Below, piece after piece: positions 22,992 to 34,000 of a stretch of DNA of 43,423 nucleotides (positions within the stretch are counted from its first letter, which is position 1; every line of letters begins with the position of its first letter). Below the pieces are notes generated by a model. It worked only from the letters and a program-made list of their open reading frames with translations. It was not told the DNA's origin and made no database searches. The stretch covers positions 1 through 43,423 of IMG/VR virus record IMGVR_UViG_3300031951_000365; one strand, given 5' to 3'. The stretch is from a virus. The position numbers and the translations under genes were made by a program.

Positions 22992-23104
22992 AGTTCGTCG
23001 GCCTGATTCTGCTAACCAGCCTGGTGCTGTGCTGCTGGATCGCCATCGAAGCTCACAACCTGCTACGAGACAAATTTGATTTCAATTATTACACCTACTT
23101 ATAA
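22988..23104 (+). CDS. Small membrane peptide overlapping the glycosyltransferase
   Basis: 38 residues from ATG 22988 (ATGA overlap). One hydrophobic helix with Cys pair, VGLILLTSLVLCCWIAI, then a short polar tail. Its 3' end overlaps the glycosyltransferase start by 29 bp. A membrane anchor is possible; no function known. Confidence 0.45.
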   Translation: MKFVGLILLTSLVLCCWIAIEAHNLLRDKFDFNYYTYL

Positions 23105-23861
23105 AACGCCACCTGAAATTTTAGCGCGAACGTGGGCATCCTTAAGAGCTCAAACCTTCACAGATTGGGAATGGGTTGTATGGGACGACACGCCCAATTC
23201 ATATGATGTTTGGCGGCAGTTGTATGGTTACGCAGCTGATGAACGGTATCGAGTTTCTATTCACAAGTCGCATGTCCACTCAGGTTCAATTGGCCAACTT
23301 AAACGGCGGGCATCTATGGTTTCTGAAGGAAACATCATTGTTGAGCTCGACCATGACGATGAGTTGACCCCAAATTGTTTGGCTGAGGTTTGGGCGGCGT
23401 TTGACAATCCACAGATTGGGTTTGTTTATTCCGACTGGTGCGAGATCCTCCCCAATGGATTATCGGGCCGATATCCCCAGGGTTGGGCGTTTGGTTATGG
23501 CTCCGATTATTGGTCGGATGACTATGGATGTTGGGTCATGTCCGCACCACCAATCAACTCAACAACTATTCGACATATTGTTTCCGCACCTAACCATGTT
23601 CGTGCATGGCGAGCTGATGTATACAGGGGTTTGAATGGTCACAATCCTAAGTGGACTATTGCTGATGATTATGATCTTTGCGTCCGCACGTTCTTAGAAA
23701 CCCGGATGGTTCATATTCCCCAGCTGTTGTACAAACAGCACATTGGAGGGCATACTGCACAACGCCAGCAGAATGATCTGATCCAGCGCAATGTTGCGGA
23801 AATCGCAGCATTTTATGATAAAAACATCACAGCTCGGTGTGAAGAACTCGGGCTTGATTAG
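23076..23861 (+). CDS. GT-A family 2 glycosyltransferase
   Basis: 261 residues from TTG 23076, the only initiator before the conserved strand ISIITPTYKTPPEIL. WASLRAQTFTDWEWVVWDD is the nucleotide-sugar site, NIIVELDHDDELTPN holds the D-x-D metal motif, and WTIADDYDLCVRTF holds the acceptor-side acidic residues (ED/DD motif). It transfers a sugar from a nucleotide donor. Its place directly after fibre genes suggests fibre or receptor-related glycosylation, but DNA or host-wall modification is possible. Confidence 0.85.
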   Translation: MISIITPTYKTPPEILARTWASLRAQTFTDWEWVVWDDTPNSYDVWRQLYGYAADERYRVSIHKSHVHSGSIGQLKRRASMVSEGNIIVELDHDDELTPNCLAEVWAAFDNPQIGFVYSDWCEILPNGLSGRYPQGWAFGYGSDYWSDDYGCWVMSAPPINSTTIRHIVSAPNHVRAWRADVYRGLNGHNPKWTIADDYDLCVRTFLETRMVHIPQLLYKQHIGGHTAQRQQNDLIQRNVAEIAAFYDKNITARCEELGLD

Positions 23862-23869
23862 GAGGAACC

Positions 23870-24022
23870 ATGGCTACCCAGAACATCGACCCCGACAAGA
23901 TTGTTGAAAGTCTGATGCAGACCATTGCCCAGCAGGCACAGCAGATTGCCATGCTGCAGGCAATTGTTCAGCAGGCTGTAGTTTCGGATGAAACCGAAAC
24001 AGCCGAAATTTCGGATGAGTGA
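23870..24022 (+). CDS. Short coiled-coil protein before the terminase
   Basis: 50 residues; AGGAGGAACC precedes ATG. Heptad pattern with many Gln (LMQTIAQQAQQIAMLQAIV) and an acidic end. It stands where a small terminase gene is usual, but is too short to be a full TerS and has no HTH. It may support terminase assembly or another oligomer. Confidence 0.6.
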   Translation: MATQNIDPDKIVESLMQTIAQQAQQIAMLQAIVQQAVVSDETETAEISDE

Positions 24023-25766
24023 ACCCCAGCCGATCAAGAAAATTCTTGCCGCTAACGCCAATCATTCACGGGCGGTAGCGAGGCAGCAGCAATTCTGCCA
24101 GTTAATCCAGGCAAATGTTGACCTTCAGGAAGCCCTTAAAATTGTGGGGGTTACCTACGAAGCGTATCGTCAGTGGCGCAAACGAGATAAACGGTTTGCT
24201 GCTGAGGTGGATCGCATTCGGGCCCGCGAAGCCTCAGAAGCCGGTGAGTACAACGGTACCCATGCCTCATTTGCCAAAGAGTTTTTTGGCATGGAATATT
24301 CGTGGTTTCAGCTTGTATTTCTCCAGGAACTAGAGCAACTCCCACCTGGAAATATCTTGATGGCGCTGTGGCCGCCCGAGCATGGCAAAACGACAACGTA
24401 CGAAAACTACGTGTCGGAGATGGTGGCTTTGCATCCCGATCGACGACAGACCGTCGCATCGGAAAACCAGATGATTGCCCGCAAGATCATTGGCCGCGTC
24501 AAGGCCCGTATGGAGCCAGGTGGTCCGTTCCCTCGGTACGTCGAGCGGTGGGGGCCATTTCGACCCCCGGTTGGTTTAGGCCAGGGCAAAGTGTCCCAGC
24601 CTTGGGGAGCTGACTATTTTAATGTTTACAAGAAGTCAACTCACGATGAGCGCGACTACACCATGATGGCACTAGGTGTTGGGTCTTCTATCGTTTCAAC
24701 CCGCACCGACCACCTACATATTGATGACATTCAGTCCGTTAAAACTGCTAGCCAGACCAACAAAATTGAGGATTGGTTTCGCCAGGACGCATTAACTCGC
24801 CCAGGCGAACACGGCATTACCACTATCGCTGGCACCCGAGTTCATGAGGACGACATTTATAGTCGCCTTGCCGAGGACGAAGCTCTTGACGGAATCCTTA
24901 AAGTCATTCGGTTCAAAGCCATTATGACCGACTATGACACTGGTGAGGAAAAACCTTTGTGGCCAGAGCGGTACACGCTTGACATGCTCGATCGCCAGCG
25001 CCGCAAGGTGGGTCAAGAAGCGTGGGACCGCAACTACATGCAGTCGCCGGGATCCTCGAACGCTAACCGCACATTTACGGACGAAATGGTCGATGGTTGC
25101 CTGAACCCACTTATGTCGCTGACCCACGACATTCCCATGGACTCAATTGTTTACATTGGTCTTGACCCCGCCCTCGGCTCAAACAATTGCGTTATTGCCT
25201 GCGAAGTGTCGCCAGAAGGGCAGTTGATTATCCGTCGGATCAGGGAAGACGTGGGTTTTCGGCGGAACGAACAGATTATGCAAGCACTGAACTCGGTGGT
25301 CATGTCCTGCAATTTGACAGGCCGAGTCACCGACGTTGTCATTGAAACCAAGAACTTCCAGGCTGGTCTTGCGCGAGACGAACGCCTGCAGGAAATGCAA
25401 GAACACTACGGCTTTGCCATGCGCGAACACCTTACGGGCTGGAACAAATACGACGAGTCCGTAGGCGTAGCGTCAATGTGTGAAAGTTTCTTGCGGAAAG
25501 AAATCGTGATTCCGTGGGCTGGGGACGATTACACTCGCTCTGAGATGGGGGAGCTGGTTAAGCAGCTCAAAGCCTGGCGCCCAGGAGCCAGGGGTAACAA
25601 ACTGCGCCAGGACAGGGTCATGGCACTATGGTTTGTGTGGATTTTATGGCGACAGAGGTGGAAGCAGCCTGTGGAAAACCTTGGGGATAATATGTGGCAG
25701 AGATCTGGAATCCCGTGGCGCGGCACACGGGCAGGTCTCGTTATCCCGTTAGGAGCGGAAATTTGA
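24015..25766 (+). CDS. terL: Terminase large subunit with N-terminal TerS-like HTH
   Basis: 583 residues from ATG 24015 (ATG 23988 adds nine residues and overlaps more). Residues ~20-70 (QLIQANVDLQEALKIVGVTYEAYRQWRKRD) look like a small-terminase HTH. The ATPase follows: LWPPEHGKTT (Walker A), HLHIDDIQS (Walker B). The nuclease has YIGLDPALG, VVIETKN and LRQDRVMALW with the Asp residues. It packages DNA through the portal. No separate TerS gene of normal size is next to it. Confidence 0.92.
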   Translation: MSEPQPIKKILAANANHSRAVARQQQFCQLIQANVDLQEALKIVGVTYEAYRQWRKRDKRFAAEVDRIRAREASEAGEYNGTHASFAKEFFGMEYSWFQLVFLQELEQLPPGNILMALWPPEHGKTTTYENYVSEMVALHPDRRQTVASENQMIARKIIGRVKARMEPGGPFPRYVERWGPFRPPVGLGQGKVSQPWGADYFNVYKKSTHDERDYTMMALGVGSSIVSTRTDHLHIDDIQSVKTASQTNKIEDWFRQDALTRPGEHGITTIAGTRVHEDDIYSRLAEDEALDGILKVIRFKAIMTDYDTGEEKPLWPERYTLDMLDRQRRKVGQEAWDRNYMQSPGSSNANRTFTDEMVDGCLNPLMSLTHDIPMDSIVYIGLDPALGSNNCVIACEVSPEGQLIIRRIREDVGFRRNEQIMQALNSVVMSCNLTGRVTDVVIETKNFQAGLARDERLQEMQEHYGFAMREHLTGWNKYDESVGVASMCESFLRKEIVIPWAGDDYTRSEMGELVKQLKAWRPGARGNKLRQDRVMALWFVWILWRQRWKQPVENLGDNMWQRSGIPWRGTRAGLVIPLGAEI

Positions 25767-27595
25767 GGTCCTTCAACGAAATTGTGAACATTGTCAAGGA
25801 TTTGCAGATTCAGCAGGGTCCCGTGCTGAATCGTATGAAAGACATTCTTGATCGTTATGACGGCGACTGGGTGCTTCCGCTTCCTGACATTGACAAAGAA
25901 CCCAATCTACCACCCCTGACCCCAGCCTTGATTGCTGACGCTGTGGACAACATGGCAATGCGCGCTGCTTCGGTCCGCCCCGTCAACATTTTCCCAGCAA
26001 TCGATCCGAACAAAGACCGAGGAAGGAGGTCACGAGAGTATGCCGAAAAGCGCAGGAAGATCGTCGCGGCGACGTACCACAATTCCAAGTGGAACCTTGC
26101 GCGTCGCCGTTACTACCGGCAGTTGGCTGCCTACCACACTTGCTCTCTTGTTGTCCTCCCCGACTTTCAGACGGGCCTTCCCAAGATCGAAGTCCGAGAC
26201 CCGCTCGGCACTTACGTCGAACCCCAGGCCAACGAAGAACTCCGACAGCCAGAGTACGTAGCATTTGTAACCCGCCACTCAGCTGAGTATTTGCGTCGGG
26301 TCTATCCCCAGTCCCGTCAGGAAAATGGCGGTCCCATTCACTCCCACGATCTGCGCGAGCTGTGGGACTGCGTGGAATGGTACGACCTCGACCAGACTGT
26401 GTTCGGCATTATTGGTCCAGTTTGGGATGACCGCCGAATGAGCAATGAGCGGCCTTGGATTACCCCTTGGCAGCAGTTGTCACCGGCCTACCCCAATCGC
26501 GTTGGCGCTTCACCCGCCGTTGTTCCACACAATGTCAGCCTCGGTCGTATCGCCAGTCGAATCGGTTCCATGCTGGGCAATGTTGATCTCCAGGCACGAC
26601 TAATGGCTTTGGATATCTTGGCTCAGGAAAAGGCCATTTGGCCTGACATGTATGCCATTGGGCGTTCGGGCGGTATGCCACGAATTATTGGAGGGACCTG
26701 GAAAGATGGACGAGAGGGAGATATCAACCTGCTCCAAGACGTGGAGTCCATCGGCCAAATTCGATCTACGCCCGATGTTCGTACAACACAGATCATTGAC
26801 CGGCTTGAGCGAAACTTCAGAACTTCCACCGGACTACTGCCCCAGTTTGGCGGAGAGACTTATGGTGCTCTGCGCACTGGTCGTGGTATCGACGCTCTTA
26901 CCGGTATGGCTCTTGACCCGAGAATTCAAGAGCTTCATGAAATCTCGGAAGCGTGGCTCCCCCATCTGAATGCGGTGATTCTTGAGACCTACAAGGCGTA
27001 TTGGCCGGACAAGAAGTTCTCGATGTACTCAGGCTGGCCTGGTGACAAGGGAATTGTTGAGTTCACACCCAAAGAACACATTGAGACAACGGACAACACC
27101 GTGTCCTACAATTTGCCTGGGGCAGACGTCATTCAACAGACACAGATCCTCGGTTCCCTACGTGGTGCTAAGGCTATTTCCGGAAAGACATTCCGGGCAA
27201 TGCACCCGTACATCGACGACCCTGAAGCCGAAGAAAGGCTGGTCCACGATGAAGACTTTGATGAGGCACTTCGCCAGTCCATTCTCCAAAAGTTGCTTAC
27301 CGGAGAATTGCCGTTGGTGGCATCCGCACTCATTAAGAAATACGTTGCAGACGGACTCGACATTTTTGATGCTGTGGTTAAAGCAGACGAGGAAATGCGC
27401 GCCCGCCAAGCCACGCAAGCCCCCGAGCCGCCTCCGGGAATGGCTGCGGCTCCAGAAACTATGCCTGGAATGGCTGCGCCGCCTGAACAGATGATGGCCA
27501 TGCAGGCTCCGCCTGGTCAGGCTCGTCCAACAATGGCACCTGATCGACGCGCACAGATGGCTCAGATTCTTCAAGCGATGGGACAGGGGGCGTAA
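25763..27595 (+). CDS. Portal protein
   Basis: 610 residues from TTG 25763, which overlaps the terminase stop (TTGA) and has AGGAG 7 bases upstream; GTG 25694 would overlap 73 bp. Helical N-terminus (VLNRMKDILDRYDGDWVLP), wing and stem features such as RDPLGTYVEPQ, VEWYDLDQTVFGIIG, TGLLPQFGGETYGALRTGRGIDAL match phage portal proteins. A Pro/Met/Gln-rich C-terminal tail (from ~545) is low complexity. It forms the 12-mer DNA channel. Confidence 0.88.
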   Translation: MRSFNEIVNIVKDLQIQQGPVLNRMKDILDRYDGDWVLPLPDIDKEPNLPPLTPALIADAVDNMAMRAASVRPVNIFPAIDPNKDRGRRSREYAEKRRKIVAATYHNSKWNLARRRYYRQLAAYHTCSLVVLPDFQTGLPKIEVRDPLGTYVEPQANEELRQPEYVAFVTRHSAEYLRRVYPQSRQENGGPIHSHDLRELWDCVEWYDLDQTVFGIIGPVWDDRRMSNERPWITPWQQLSPAYPNRVGASPAVVPHNVSLGRIASRIGSMLGNVDLQARLMALDILAQEKAIWPDMYAIGRSGGMPRIIGGTWKDGREGDINLLQDVESIGQIRSTPDVRTTQIIDRLERNFRTSTGLLPQFGGETYGALRTGRGIDALTGMALDPRIQELHEISEAWLPHLNAVILETYKAYWPDKKFSMYSGWPGDKGIVEFTPKEHIETTDNTVSYNLPGADVIQQTQILGSLRGAKAISGKTFRAMHPYIDDPEAEERLVHDEDFDEALRQSILQKLLTGELPLVASALIKKYVADGLDIFDAVVKADEEMRARQATQAPEPPPGMAAAPETMPGMAAPPEQMMAMQAPPGQARPTMAPDRRAQMAQILQAMGQGA

Positions 27596-28020
27596 TGCCT
27601 CGCAGTAGAAAGACTGCAGCTGGAACTCCAGCTCAGCCGGTTCAGGCAATGACTGGCCAACAGTACGGTCGTGCTCGCGAGCAGGAAGCCCTACAGCAAG
27701 CCATGCCAGTTCCTGCGGTTCCGGCTCCTACAGTTCCTAGTGTTCAGCAACAGCCTGCCACACAAGTTGAAGCCGCACCCCAGCCGCGCCCACGCATGGC
27801 ACCCGAAGAAGCAATGGCTTTTCTTTCGGGCATGGGCGGCATTCTTACTGCGCCTGACGATAATCCAGCTTTGCCCGTTACTGATGGTCTAAGCACAGGA
27901 CCAGGTCGTGGCCCAGAAGCGTTGCAGAATCAAACAACACTAGGCGACACGCTTCGACGGCTGTCGCTTCAAACCAATGACCCCGTCTTCATGCGTTTGG
28001 CCGCAAAGGTGAACATTTAA
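27595..28020 (+). CDS. Pro/Gln-rich virion-associated protein
   Basis: 141 residues, coupled by TAATG at both ends. A disordered Pro/Ala/Gln stretch (about 30-70) precedes a small helical end (LGDTLRRLSLQTNDPVFMRLAAKVNI). Place between portal and giant protein suggests a virion or assembly role. Confidence 0.55.
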   Translation: MPRSRKTAAGTPAQPVQAMTGQQYGRAREQEALQQAMPVPAVPAPTVPSVQQQPATQVEAAPQPRPRMAPEEAMAFLSGMGGILTAPDDNPALPVTDGLSTGPGRGPEALQNQTTLGDTLRRLSLQTNDPVFMRLAAKVNI

Positions 28021-31000
28021 TGTCGATGACTTCTAATGGTGATGTTGATTTCAGCGAGGAAGATCGTCGCCTTGCTGACGGCATTCTGGCAACGGTTGCT
28101 AATGACAACCTAACTTCATACCGTTTCCGCACCATTATTAAAATGAATCCGTACATGGCCTCAAATCCTGGGGCTGTGGCGGCAATGGCAAACAGCCCAA
28201 TCCCCACACTTGAGTTGATGGGACAGGCTGGCGCGCTGTACGGCATGCAGGTATCGGACTCGCTAGCACAGCGGTTGCCCAACTACTCGGCTTCGCAGCA
28301 ACGTTCGATCTTTGGAACACTGACCCGAGCCCAGCAACAGAGTCTTCGTTCGATGGGTTACGAACCACCGAAGCGCGATGTACACGAAGATGGCTTCTGG
28401 GAAAGTGCTTTGAACTTTGCGTTGAAGCCAGTAAGTGCAGTGACCGGAGGTATTGGGCGAGCCGTTAGTCCGGTTCTTTCTCCGTTCTTGGATACTCTCG
28501 TTGACGTTGGTGATATGCCGTTTAAGGTTTACCGAACGGTAAAGCAACTCGATGGTGCCTCGCAGTTCCTTGCAGGACTTACTGCAGCTGCCACCACAGC
28601 AGCCGGTCTTGCGTTGCTTGTGCCCTCCGGTGGTGCTTCATCGGCGCTGGTTGCAGCAGGTCTTACTGCTGGTCGTATTGGTCTGTCGGGACTTGCGGGT
28701 GTGGCAGCAGGTGGAGCAACGTCGTTTGTTTCGTCTGCAATTCAGAATGGCAACACTTCAACCTGGACGAACGCTTGGTCGTCGGCTTGGAACGGTGAAC
28801 GCCTTTTCAATCAGACTGGATTGAAGCGAGCGTCAGAACTTCTTGGTGATCCCGAGCTTTTAAATATTGCGCAGGAACTAGCCGTTGAAAGCGAAAAGCC
28901 AGGCGACCTTTTGAATATCGCCAAGCAAGTTGCTGGAGTCCGTGACGCTGGTAATCCTAATGTTCAGATTCAGCAACTAGAAAAAGTTGCAGCAAATTAT
29001 GCTAAGCCGGGCACACCCGCTTACACGCAGGCATATCAGACACTCGGCGAACTGCTGACCATGCCGGCCTTCCAAGAAGCCGTTGACGTACTTGAACGAT
29101 CCAAGATTTCTATGGGTCGTGATCTTGCCCGAGCGTTTGGTCTTGACCCTTCGACGGGTGCAGGTCGCTGGCTTTCCGGAGCAACCGATGCCGCAAGTTT
29201 GTTTCTGCTAGATCCATTCCTTATTGGTGGAGGTTTGACGCGGGCTGCCGCACAGGCTCGACGCGGCCTCCACATCATTGACGGCGCTACGTCGATGGAC
29301 CGATTCCGCAAAGTTGCGGCATTGCCTGAAGTTCAGCGGAAACTTGGGGTTGTTGCACGAGCAGTAGAAGCCCGGGATGTTTCGTTGCTCAATCGTGGGG
29401 CACGTGAGTACCGTCCGATTTTTGACCAGTTGGTTTTTAATCGGATGCATCTTAAGGCCGAGGGCCTTGATCGTGCTTACAATGCTGACGACGTTGTTGA
29501 ATTCCTGGTTGGAAGCGACAACCTGAAATCAATTATTCGTGGCATTGGTGTTGTGCCCGGTATTTCACTTGGCCAGTTGCGCGGTTTGAACCGTGGCCAG
29601 TACCTATGGGCACAAACAACGGGTGCGGCACGCGATTTCTTTAGGGGAATTAGTGACATTGGGCTTGAAGGAAATCAACTGTCGCGTGTGACTGCACGGA
29701 TTCTGAAGCACCCTGAGTTTGGCCCTCAGTTTGCTGACATGCTAGCAAACGTCAGTCCCGGTCAAGTCAACGAACTAATAAGTATGGGTTTGTCAGAAAA
29801 CGCAGCTCGTATCGTGGCTCGGTTTATGGGCAACATTCCTGCACGAGCAGTTTTGGAAGCGGCGCCAGCCACACTTGACGAGTTTGGTGAAGCAGTCGCT
29901 GGCTCGACACCCGAGGTCATTGATGAAGCTCGTCGGTTTCTGACAGAAACGTTGGCCAACACATCGAATGCGTATCGTGCGGGTCGCATCCTTGGAGATA
30001 TTCCTATTGCAGGGCGCATTCTTCAACCGGCTGCTTCATTGATTGAAGGATTAACTACGCGAATCCCACGCGGTGCAATGAGCTTTGTTGGACTCGAAGC
30101 AGCCGATGATGTAAACGATCTTGTTGATTTGTTCCGAATCGCGGGTGTCCCTTCGTACGTCCGCACAATGTGGAAGAACGCAATCCTTCAGTCGCCTACT
30201 GGTGGCACGCGCCTAGAGGCGTACGCATCGCTTATTGATAGCGTTTCAACGGCTGCAGGTTTTCGTTTGACAAAAGCGGGTGACGATTTTATCGACACCT
30301 TCTTGGAGCATTCACGCCAGATTTACTCGCTTGGCCCCGCAGGACGTCATACGGTCGATGCAAACGGCTTGTTGAATCTGCCTTACGGTGTTCGACCGAT
30401 AGCTGACATGGCAACTATGATTGCCGTGCCCGATCTTCACCTTATGCGTCGTGCAACCCAGCAGGGTTTTATCATGCGCGCAGCTTTGGGCATTCCCGAA
30501 AGCACTCCGATCCTGGCATTCCAGAATAAATTCTGGAAGCCAGCAGTGTTGTTGCGTGTTGGTTTTATTGTCCGAAACGTTTCTGAAGAAATGCTGGCCA
30601 TGTTTGTCCGGTATGGAACAGGTCGATGGGCACAGGAACTTGTTGGTCGTCAAGTTGGGCAGCGCGAAGCGTTTGACGATGCGTTCAATAAAGCAATGCG
30701 AAAGGGCCAGAACCAGGGCCTATCCAAGTTTGATGAGCACGTACTTCGTAAGCGTTACGACGTTCCCGTGCCGTTGCGACCAGTAGCTCGGGCAATTGAA
30801 CGCATGGACAACGGACGCCCTTGGCTTCGTGTTCTTGAGCGGTATCAGGGTTTTCTTGAAGACACTCTTGCGTATAGCTCGAATCGTTTTTACGACTGGG
30901 CAATTAATGGCTATGGCGGTTCCATCGCTTCTGCTGCTCGACGCGCCGCTTTGCCGGTTGATCGAGAAGGAGCAACTGCCAACCTCACCAACATTGCTAA

Positions 31001-34000
31001 GCGTCTTGCCTTTGGCAACCCGTATTCAATGCGCCGCATGATTATTGGCGGAGTCAGTCCTGACATTGTCGAGTTTGCCAAACTATTCGAATCGACTTAT
31101 TTGAAGTCGATCATGGACCAGGTCGGCACAACCAACCTTTCTCCCTGGGATCGCTCCAACTTGCGTAACCGTGCCGAAGAGGCATACCGAACAATTGTCG
31201 ACGAGAACGGTAATCCCAGTGTTCAGTTGGTCAAAGTTCTTAGTGAACGTGATCTAGCTACCGCATCGAATTCAGTACCTGGAATCCAACCACATCAAGA
31301 AGGTGTGCTAAGTCGTCGCCAAGAGTTGTTTGATGATGAGGTTGTCGATGCTGCCCTTGGACCGTTTGCGCTTGTTTACAATGCGGATCTTCGTCCAGCT
31401 CTTCGTCCCGACGGCACAATGGCCCCTGGCCTATCCCCAGAAAATCTGAAGACAATTCTTGCCGAATACGCCCAGAAAGCTTTTGGCAAGCAGGCCCGTT
31501 GGGATGACGATCTTCTTCATTTGTGGACGATTATGCACGAGGGCATTTTCAACCGCCAGCGGTTTGATATCAAACTTCGAGCAATGACGTTCTCCGAGCA
31601 AACCATTGAAGACATGGCATCACCAGGTTTGCAGGACTGGGCTCGCCGTCGAAATGAAATGGTCAAGCTTATCCGTACCGCTTTTCCTGGGCAAACACAG
31701 CCAACCTGGAATCAGTTGGTTGAAGCAGTTCTCGGCGATACGAACCTTGCAAGTCATCTCGACGCAGAGTTTGTGCGGGCTAGAAACAATCCGTTGTTTG
31801 ACATTGATGAAACCGCACGTGGTATTGAAGACCCCGCGTTGTATCCGGAACCAAAGGTAGTTGGCAAGCCGACAGGCACAATGATCGATGTAACGGGAAT
31901 TCCGTTGATGGATGTGCTACCTGGCAAGGTTGGTTTCACCCGGTTACGTGACCAGCTTGATGCTCTTAGCAGAATGTCAGAAGCGTTGGTTGATGCGCCA
32001 GCACACGCACGTGATTGGGTTCGCCAGCTGATTCATAACTGGCACCGCAATCCGTCTTTGTTGGATCCAGCAACAGTAATTAATTGGAACACCACTGGCA
32101 CGTTGGCTGCACGCCCCAGTTTTGAACTTTATATGGGCAAGAAGTGGGGTGGCTATCGCGTCGATGACAATGGCAATTTAATTGTTGAATTGACGCCCCG
32201 GAGCCACGCAGAAGATCAAGTTCAAGTATCCATGTCATTGGATAGATCCCAAGCAATTAAATACAGTTTGGCCCAGGTGGGCGCCCCGGCGTTTGAAGTT
32301 GCCGAAGGTGGAACGCCGATATTTTTTACGATCAACGGCGATCAACTTCTTGCAAGCCAAAACCTTTCGATCGACCAGGTAGCAGGCGCGGGCTTTTTTA
32401 ATTTTCAAATTGAACCGGGAGAAACTGTTGCCGCAACCTTAAATGCTCCTAAGTTTCCATTTGGGCAGACACAAGCTTTACACAGTTTTGATGAAACAGG
32501 ACGACGTGAATTTGTTCTCGCCCGCAATATTGATAAGGCGCAGCAATTTGATCGTTACATGGTCCAGCGTGAACCAATGGAAACGTTTATTAACGAAACC
32601 ATTGAAACAGGTTTGGCATCTGGCGCGTCAATTGAAACTATTGCAGCTGACGTCCGAATAGAACTTGAAGCAATGGTTGGCAATGTGGCGCAGATTTTAA
32701 ATCAACGATCTGCGGTTTATTTTTCCCAACAGGAACTTCTTGAAGCAATTCAGCCGTCTATTTTCCCCGATGGTATTAGCAAATTTGTTGCTGACATGAT
32801 CTCGCAATATCGGCGTGGCGAAGGAATCACTGAAAGTATTGACCTCATATTCGACGAGGTTCTTTCCCAAGCCCTGAACGATAATCTTCTTGCATCTACT
32901 ACGTGGACTGACGATCTATCGGATTGGTTTAAGGGGCGTTCATCAAATGCCTCAAATGAAATTATTATCCCCGCTGGGGCATGGCGAGCACAATTGGTTT
33001 CACCAAGTGAAGCAAACTGGTATCTACAATCTCCGCTTGACGTTGATCCGAGTAAACTAACCGTTATGGACGAAGCCCGACGTGCGTTGGAGTTTTCGAC
33101 CACACCGTCGCACTCGCCGTTTTTTAATTCTTTGGACGAAGCAATGCCGGCGATGAGGTTTGCTGCTGGCGAAATGATGATGGATCCAAAGATTGCTAAG
33201 AACCTTAGTCTTTCACCACGTTGGCATACGATGCCAGAGTCAACCCCAGTTTACGTTGTAGATACGCGAACTGTTTCTGACATTATTCCGGTGGGGCCAA
33301 CCTCAGCATTTGAACGAACCGAAGATAATCCTGCATTTGAAACATTTATTCGCAGAGGATTTGCTGGTGGTGAATCAACAGATCAATTAGTGGTGGCACT
33401 TATTAATGCGGTTAAGCAGCAACAGCCCGTTATTGTTTCGAGCGAAGAAGCCGCAAACGCAATTGCTGATGTTATCGGCGAGTATTTGTCGGCAACGCGG
33501 AATGAAACGTTTACAACTCTTTCCCGTAAACCGGCAGTTGGTAAAGCTTATTTCCCAACCGAGCCGGAAACGTTTCTGCCAGGTTTCACTACATATCCAG
33601 CATCAAACGAAAGTGGTTCGTTGCGATTCCGCCTTTATGGGTGGGACGAAAACGATGCAACACTAGAAAATTATGAAAATTTTCCGTTGATTTGGAACTG
33701 GGTAGACTCATTAAAGGAAGAAGTGGGACCGACTCAAATCATGGATTCCATGATGGAGCACATTATTTCGAATGTGCGAGCAGGCCGTCGTTTGGTTCGT
33801 ACTGTGCGCAATACTGACAATGTGCCGACTCTTTATCGCAACGTGATGGGCGAACCAGTTGAATTGGTGCCAGGCGAAATTATCGATGGCGACGATTTGA
33901 TCTACTTGAGCCCTAAGTTGGATGAAGACTCGCTTGTGAAGTTCAGCGACCAGCGATACTTTGAGGACCAACCACTTGCCTACGAGGGTAGCAATGAGAT

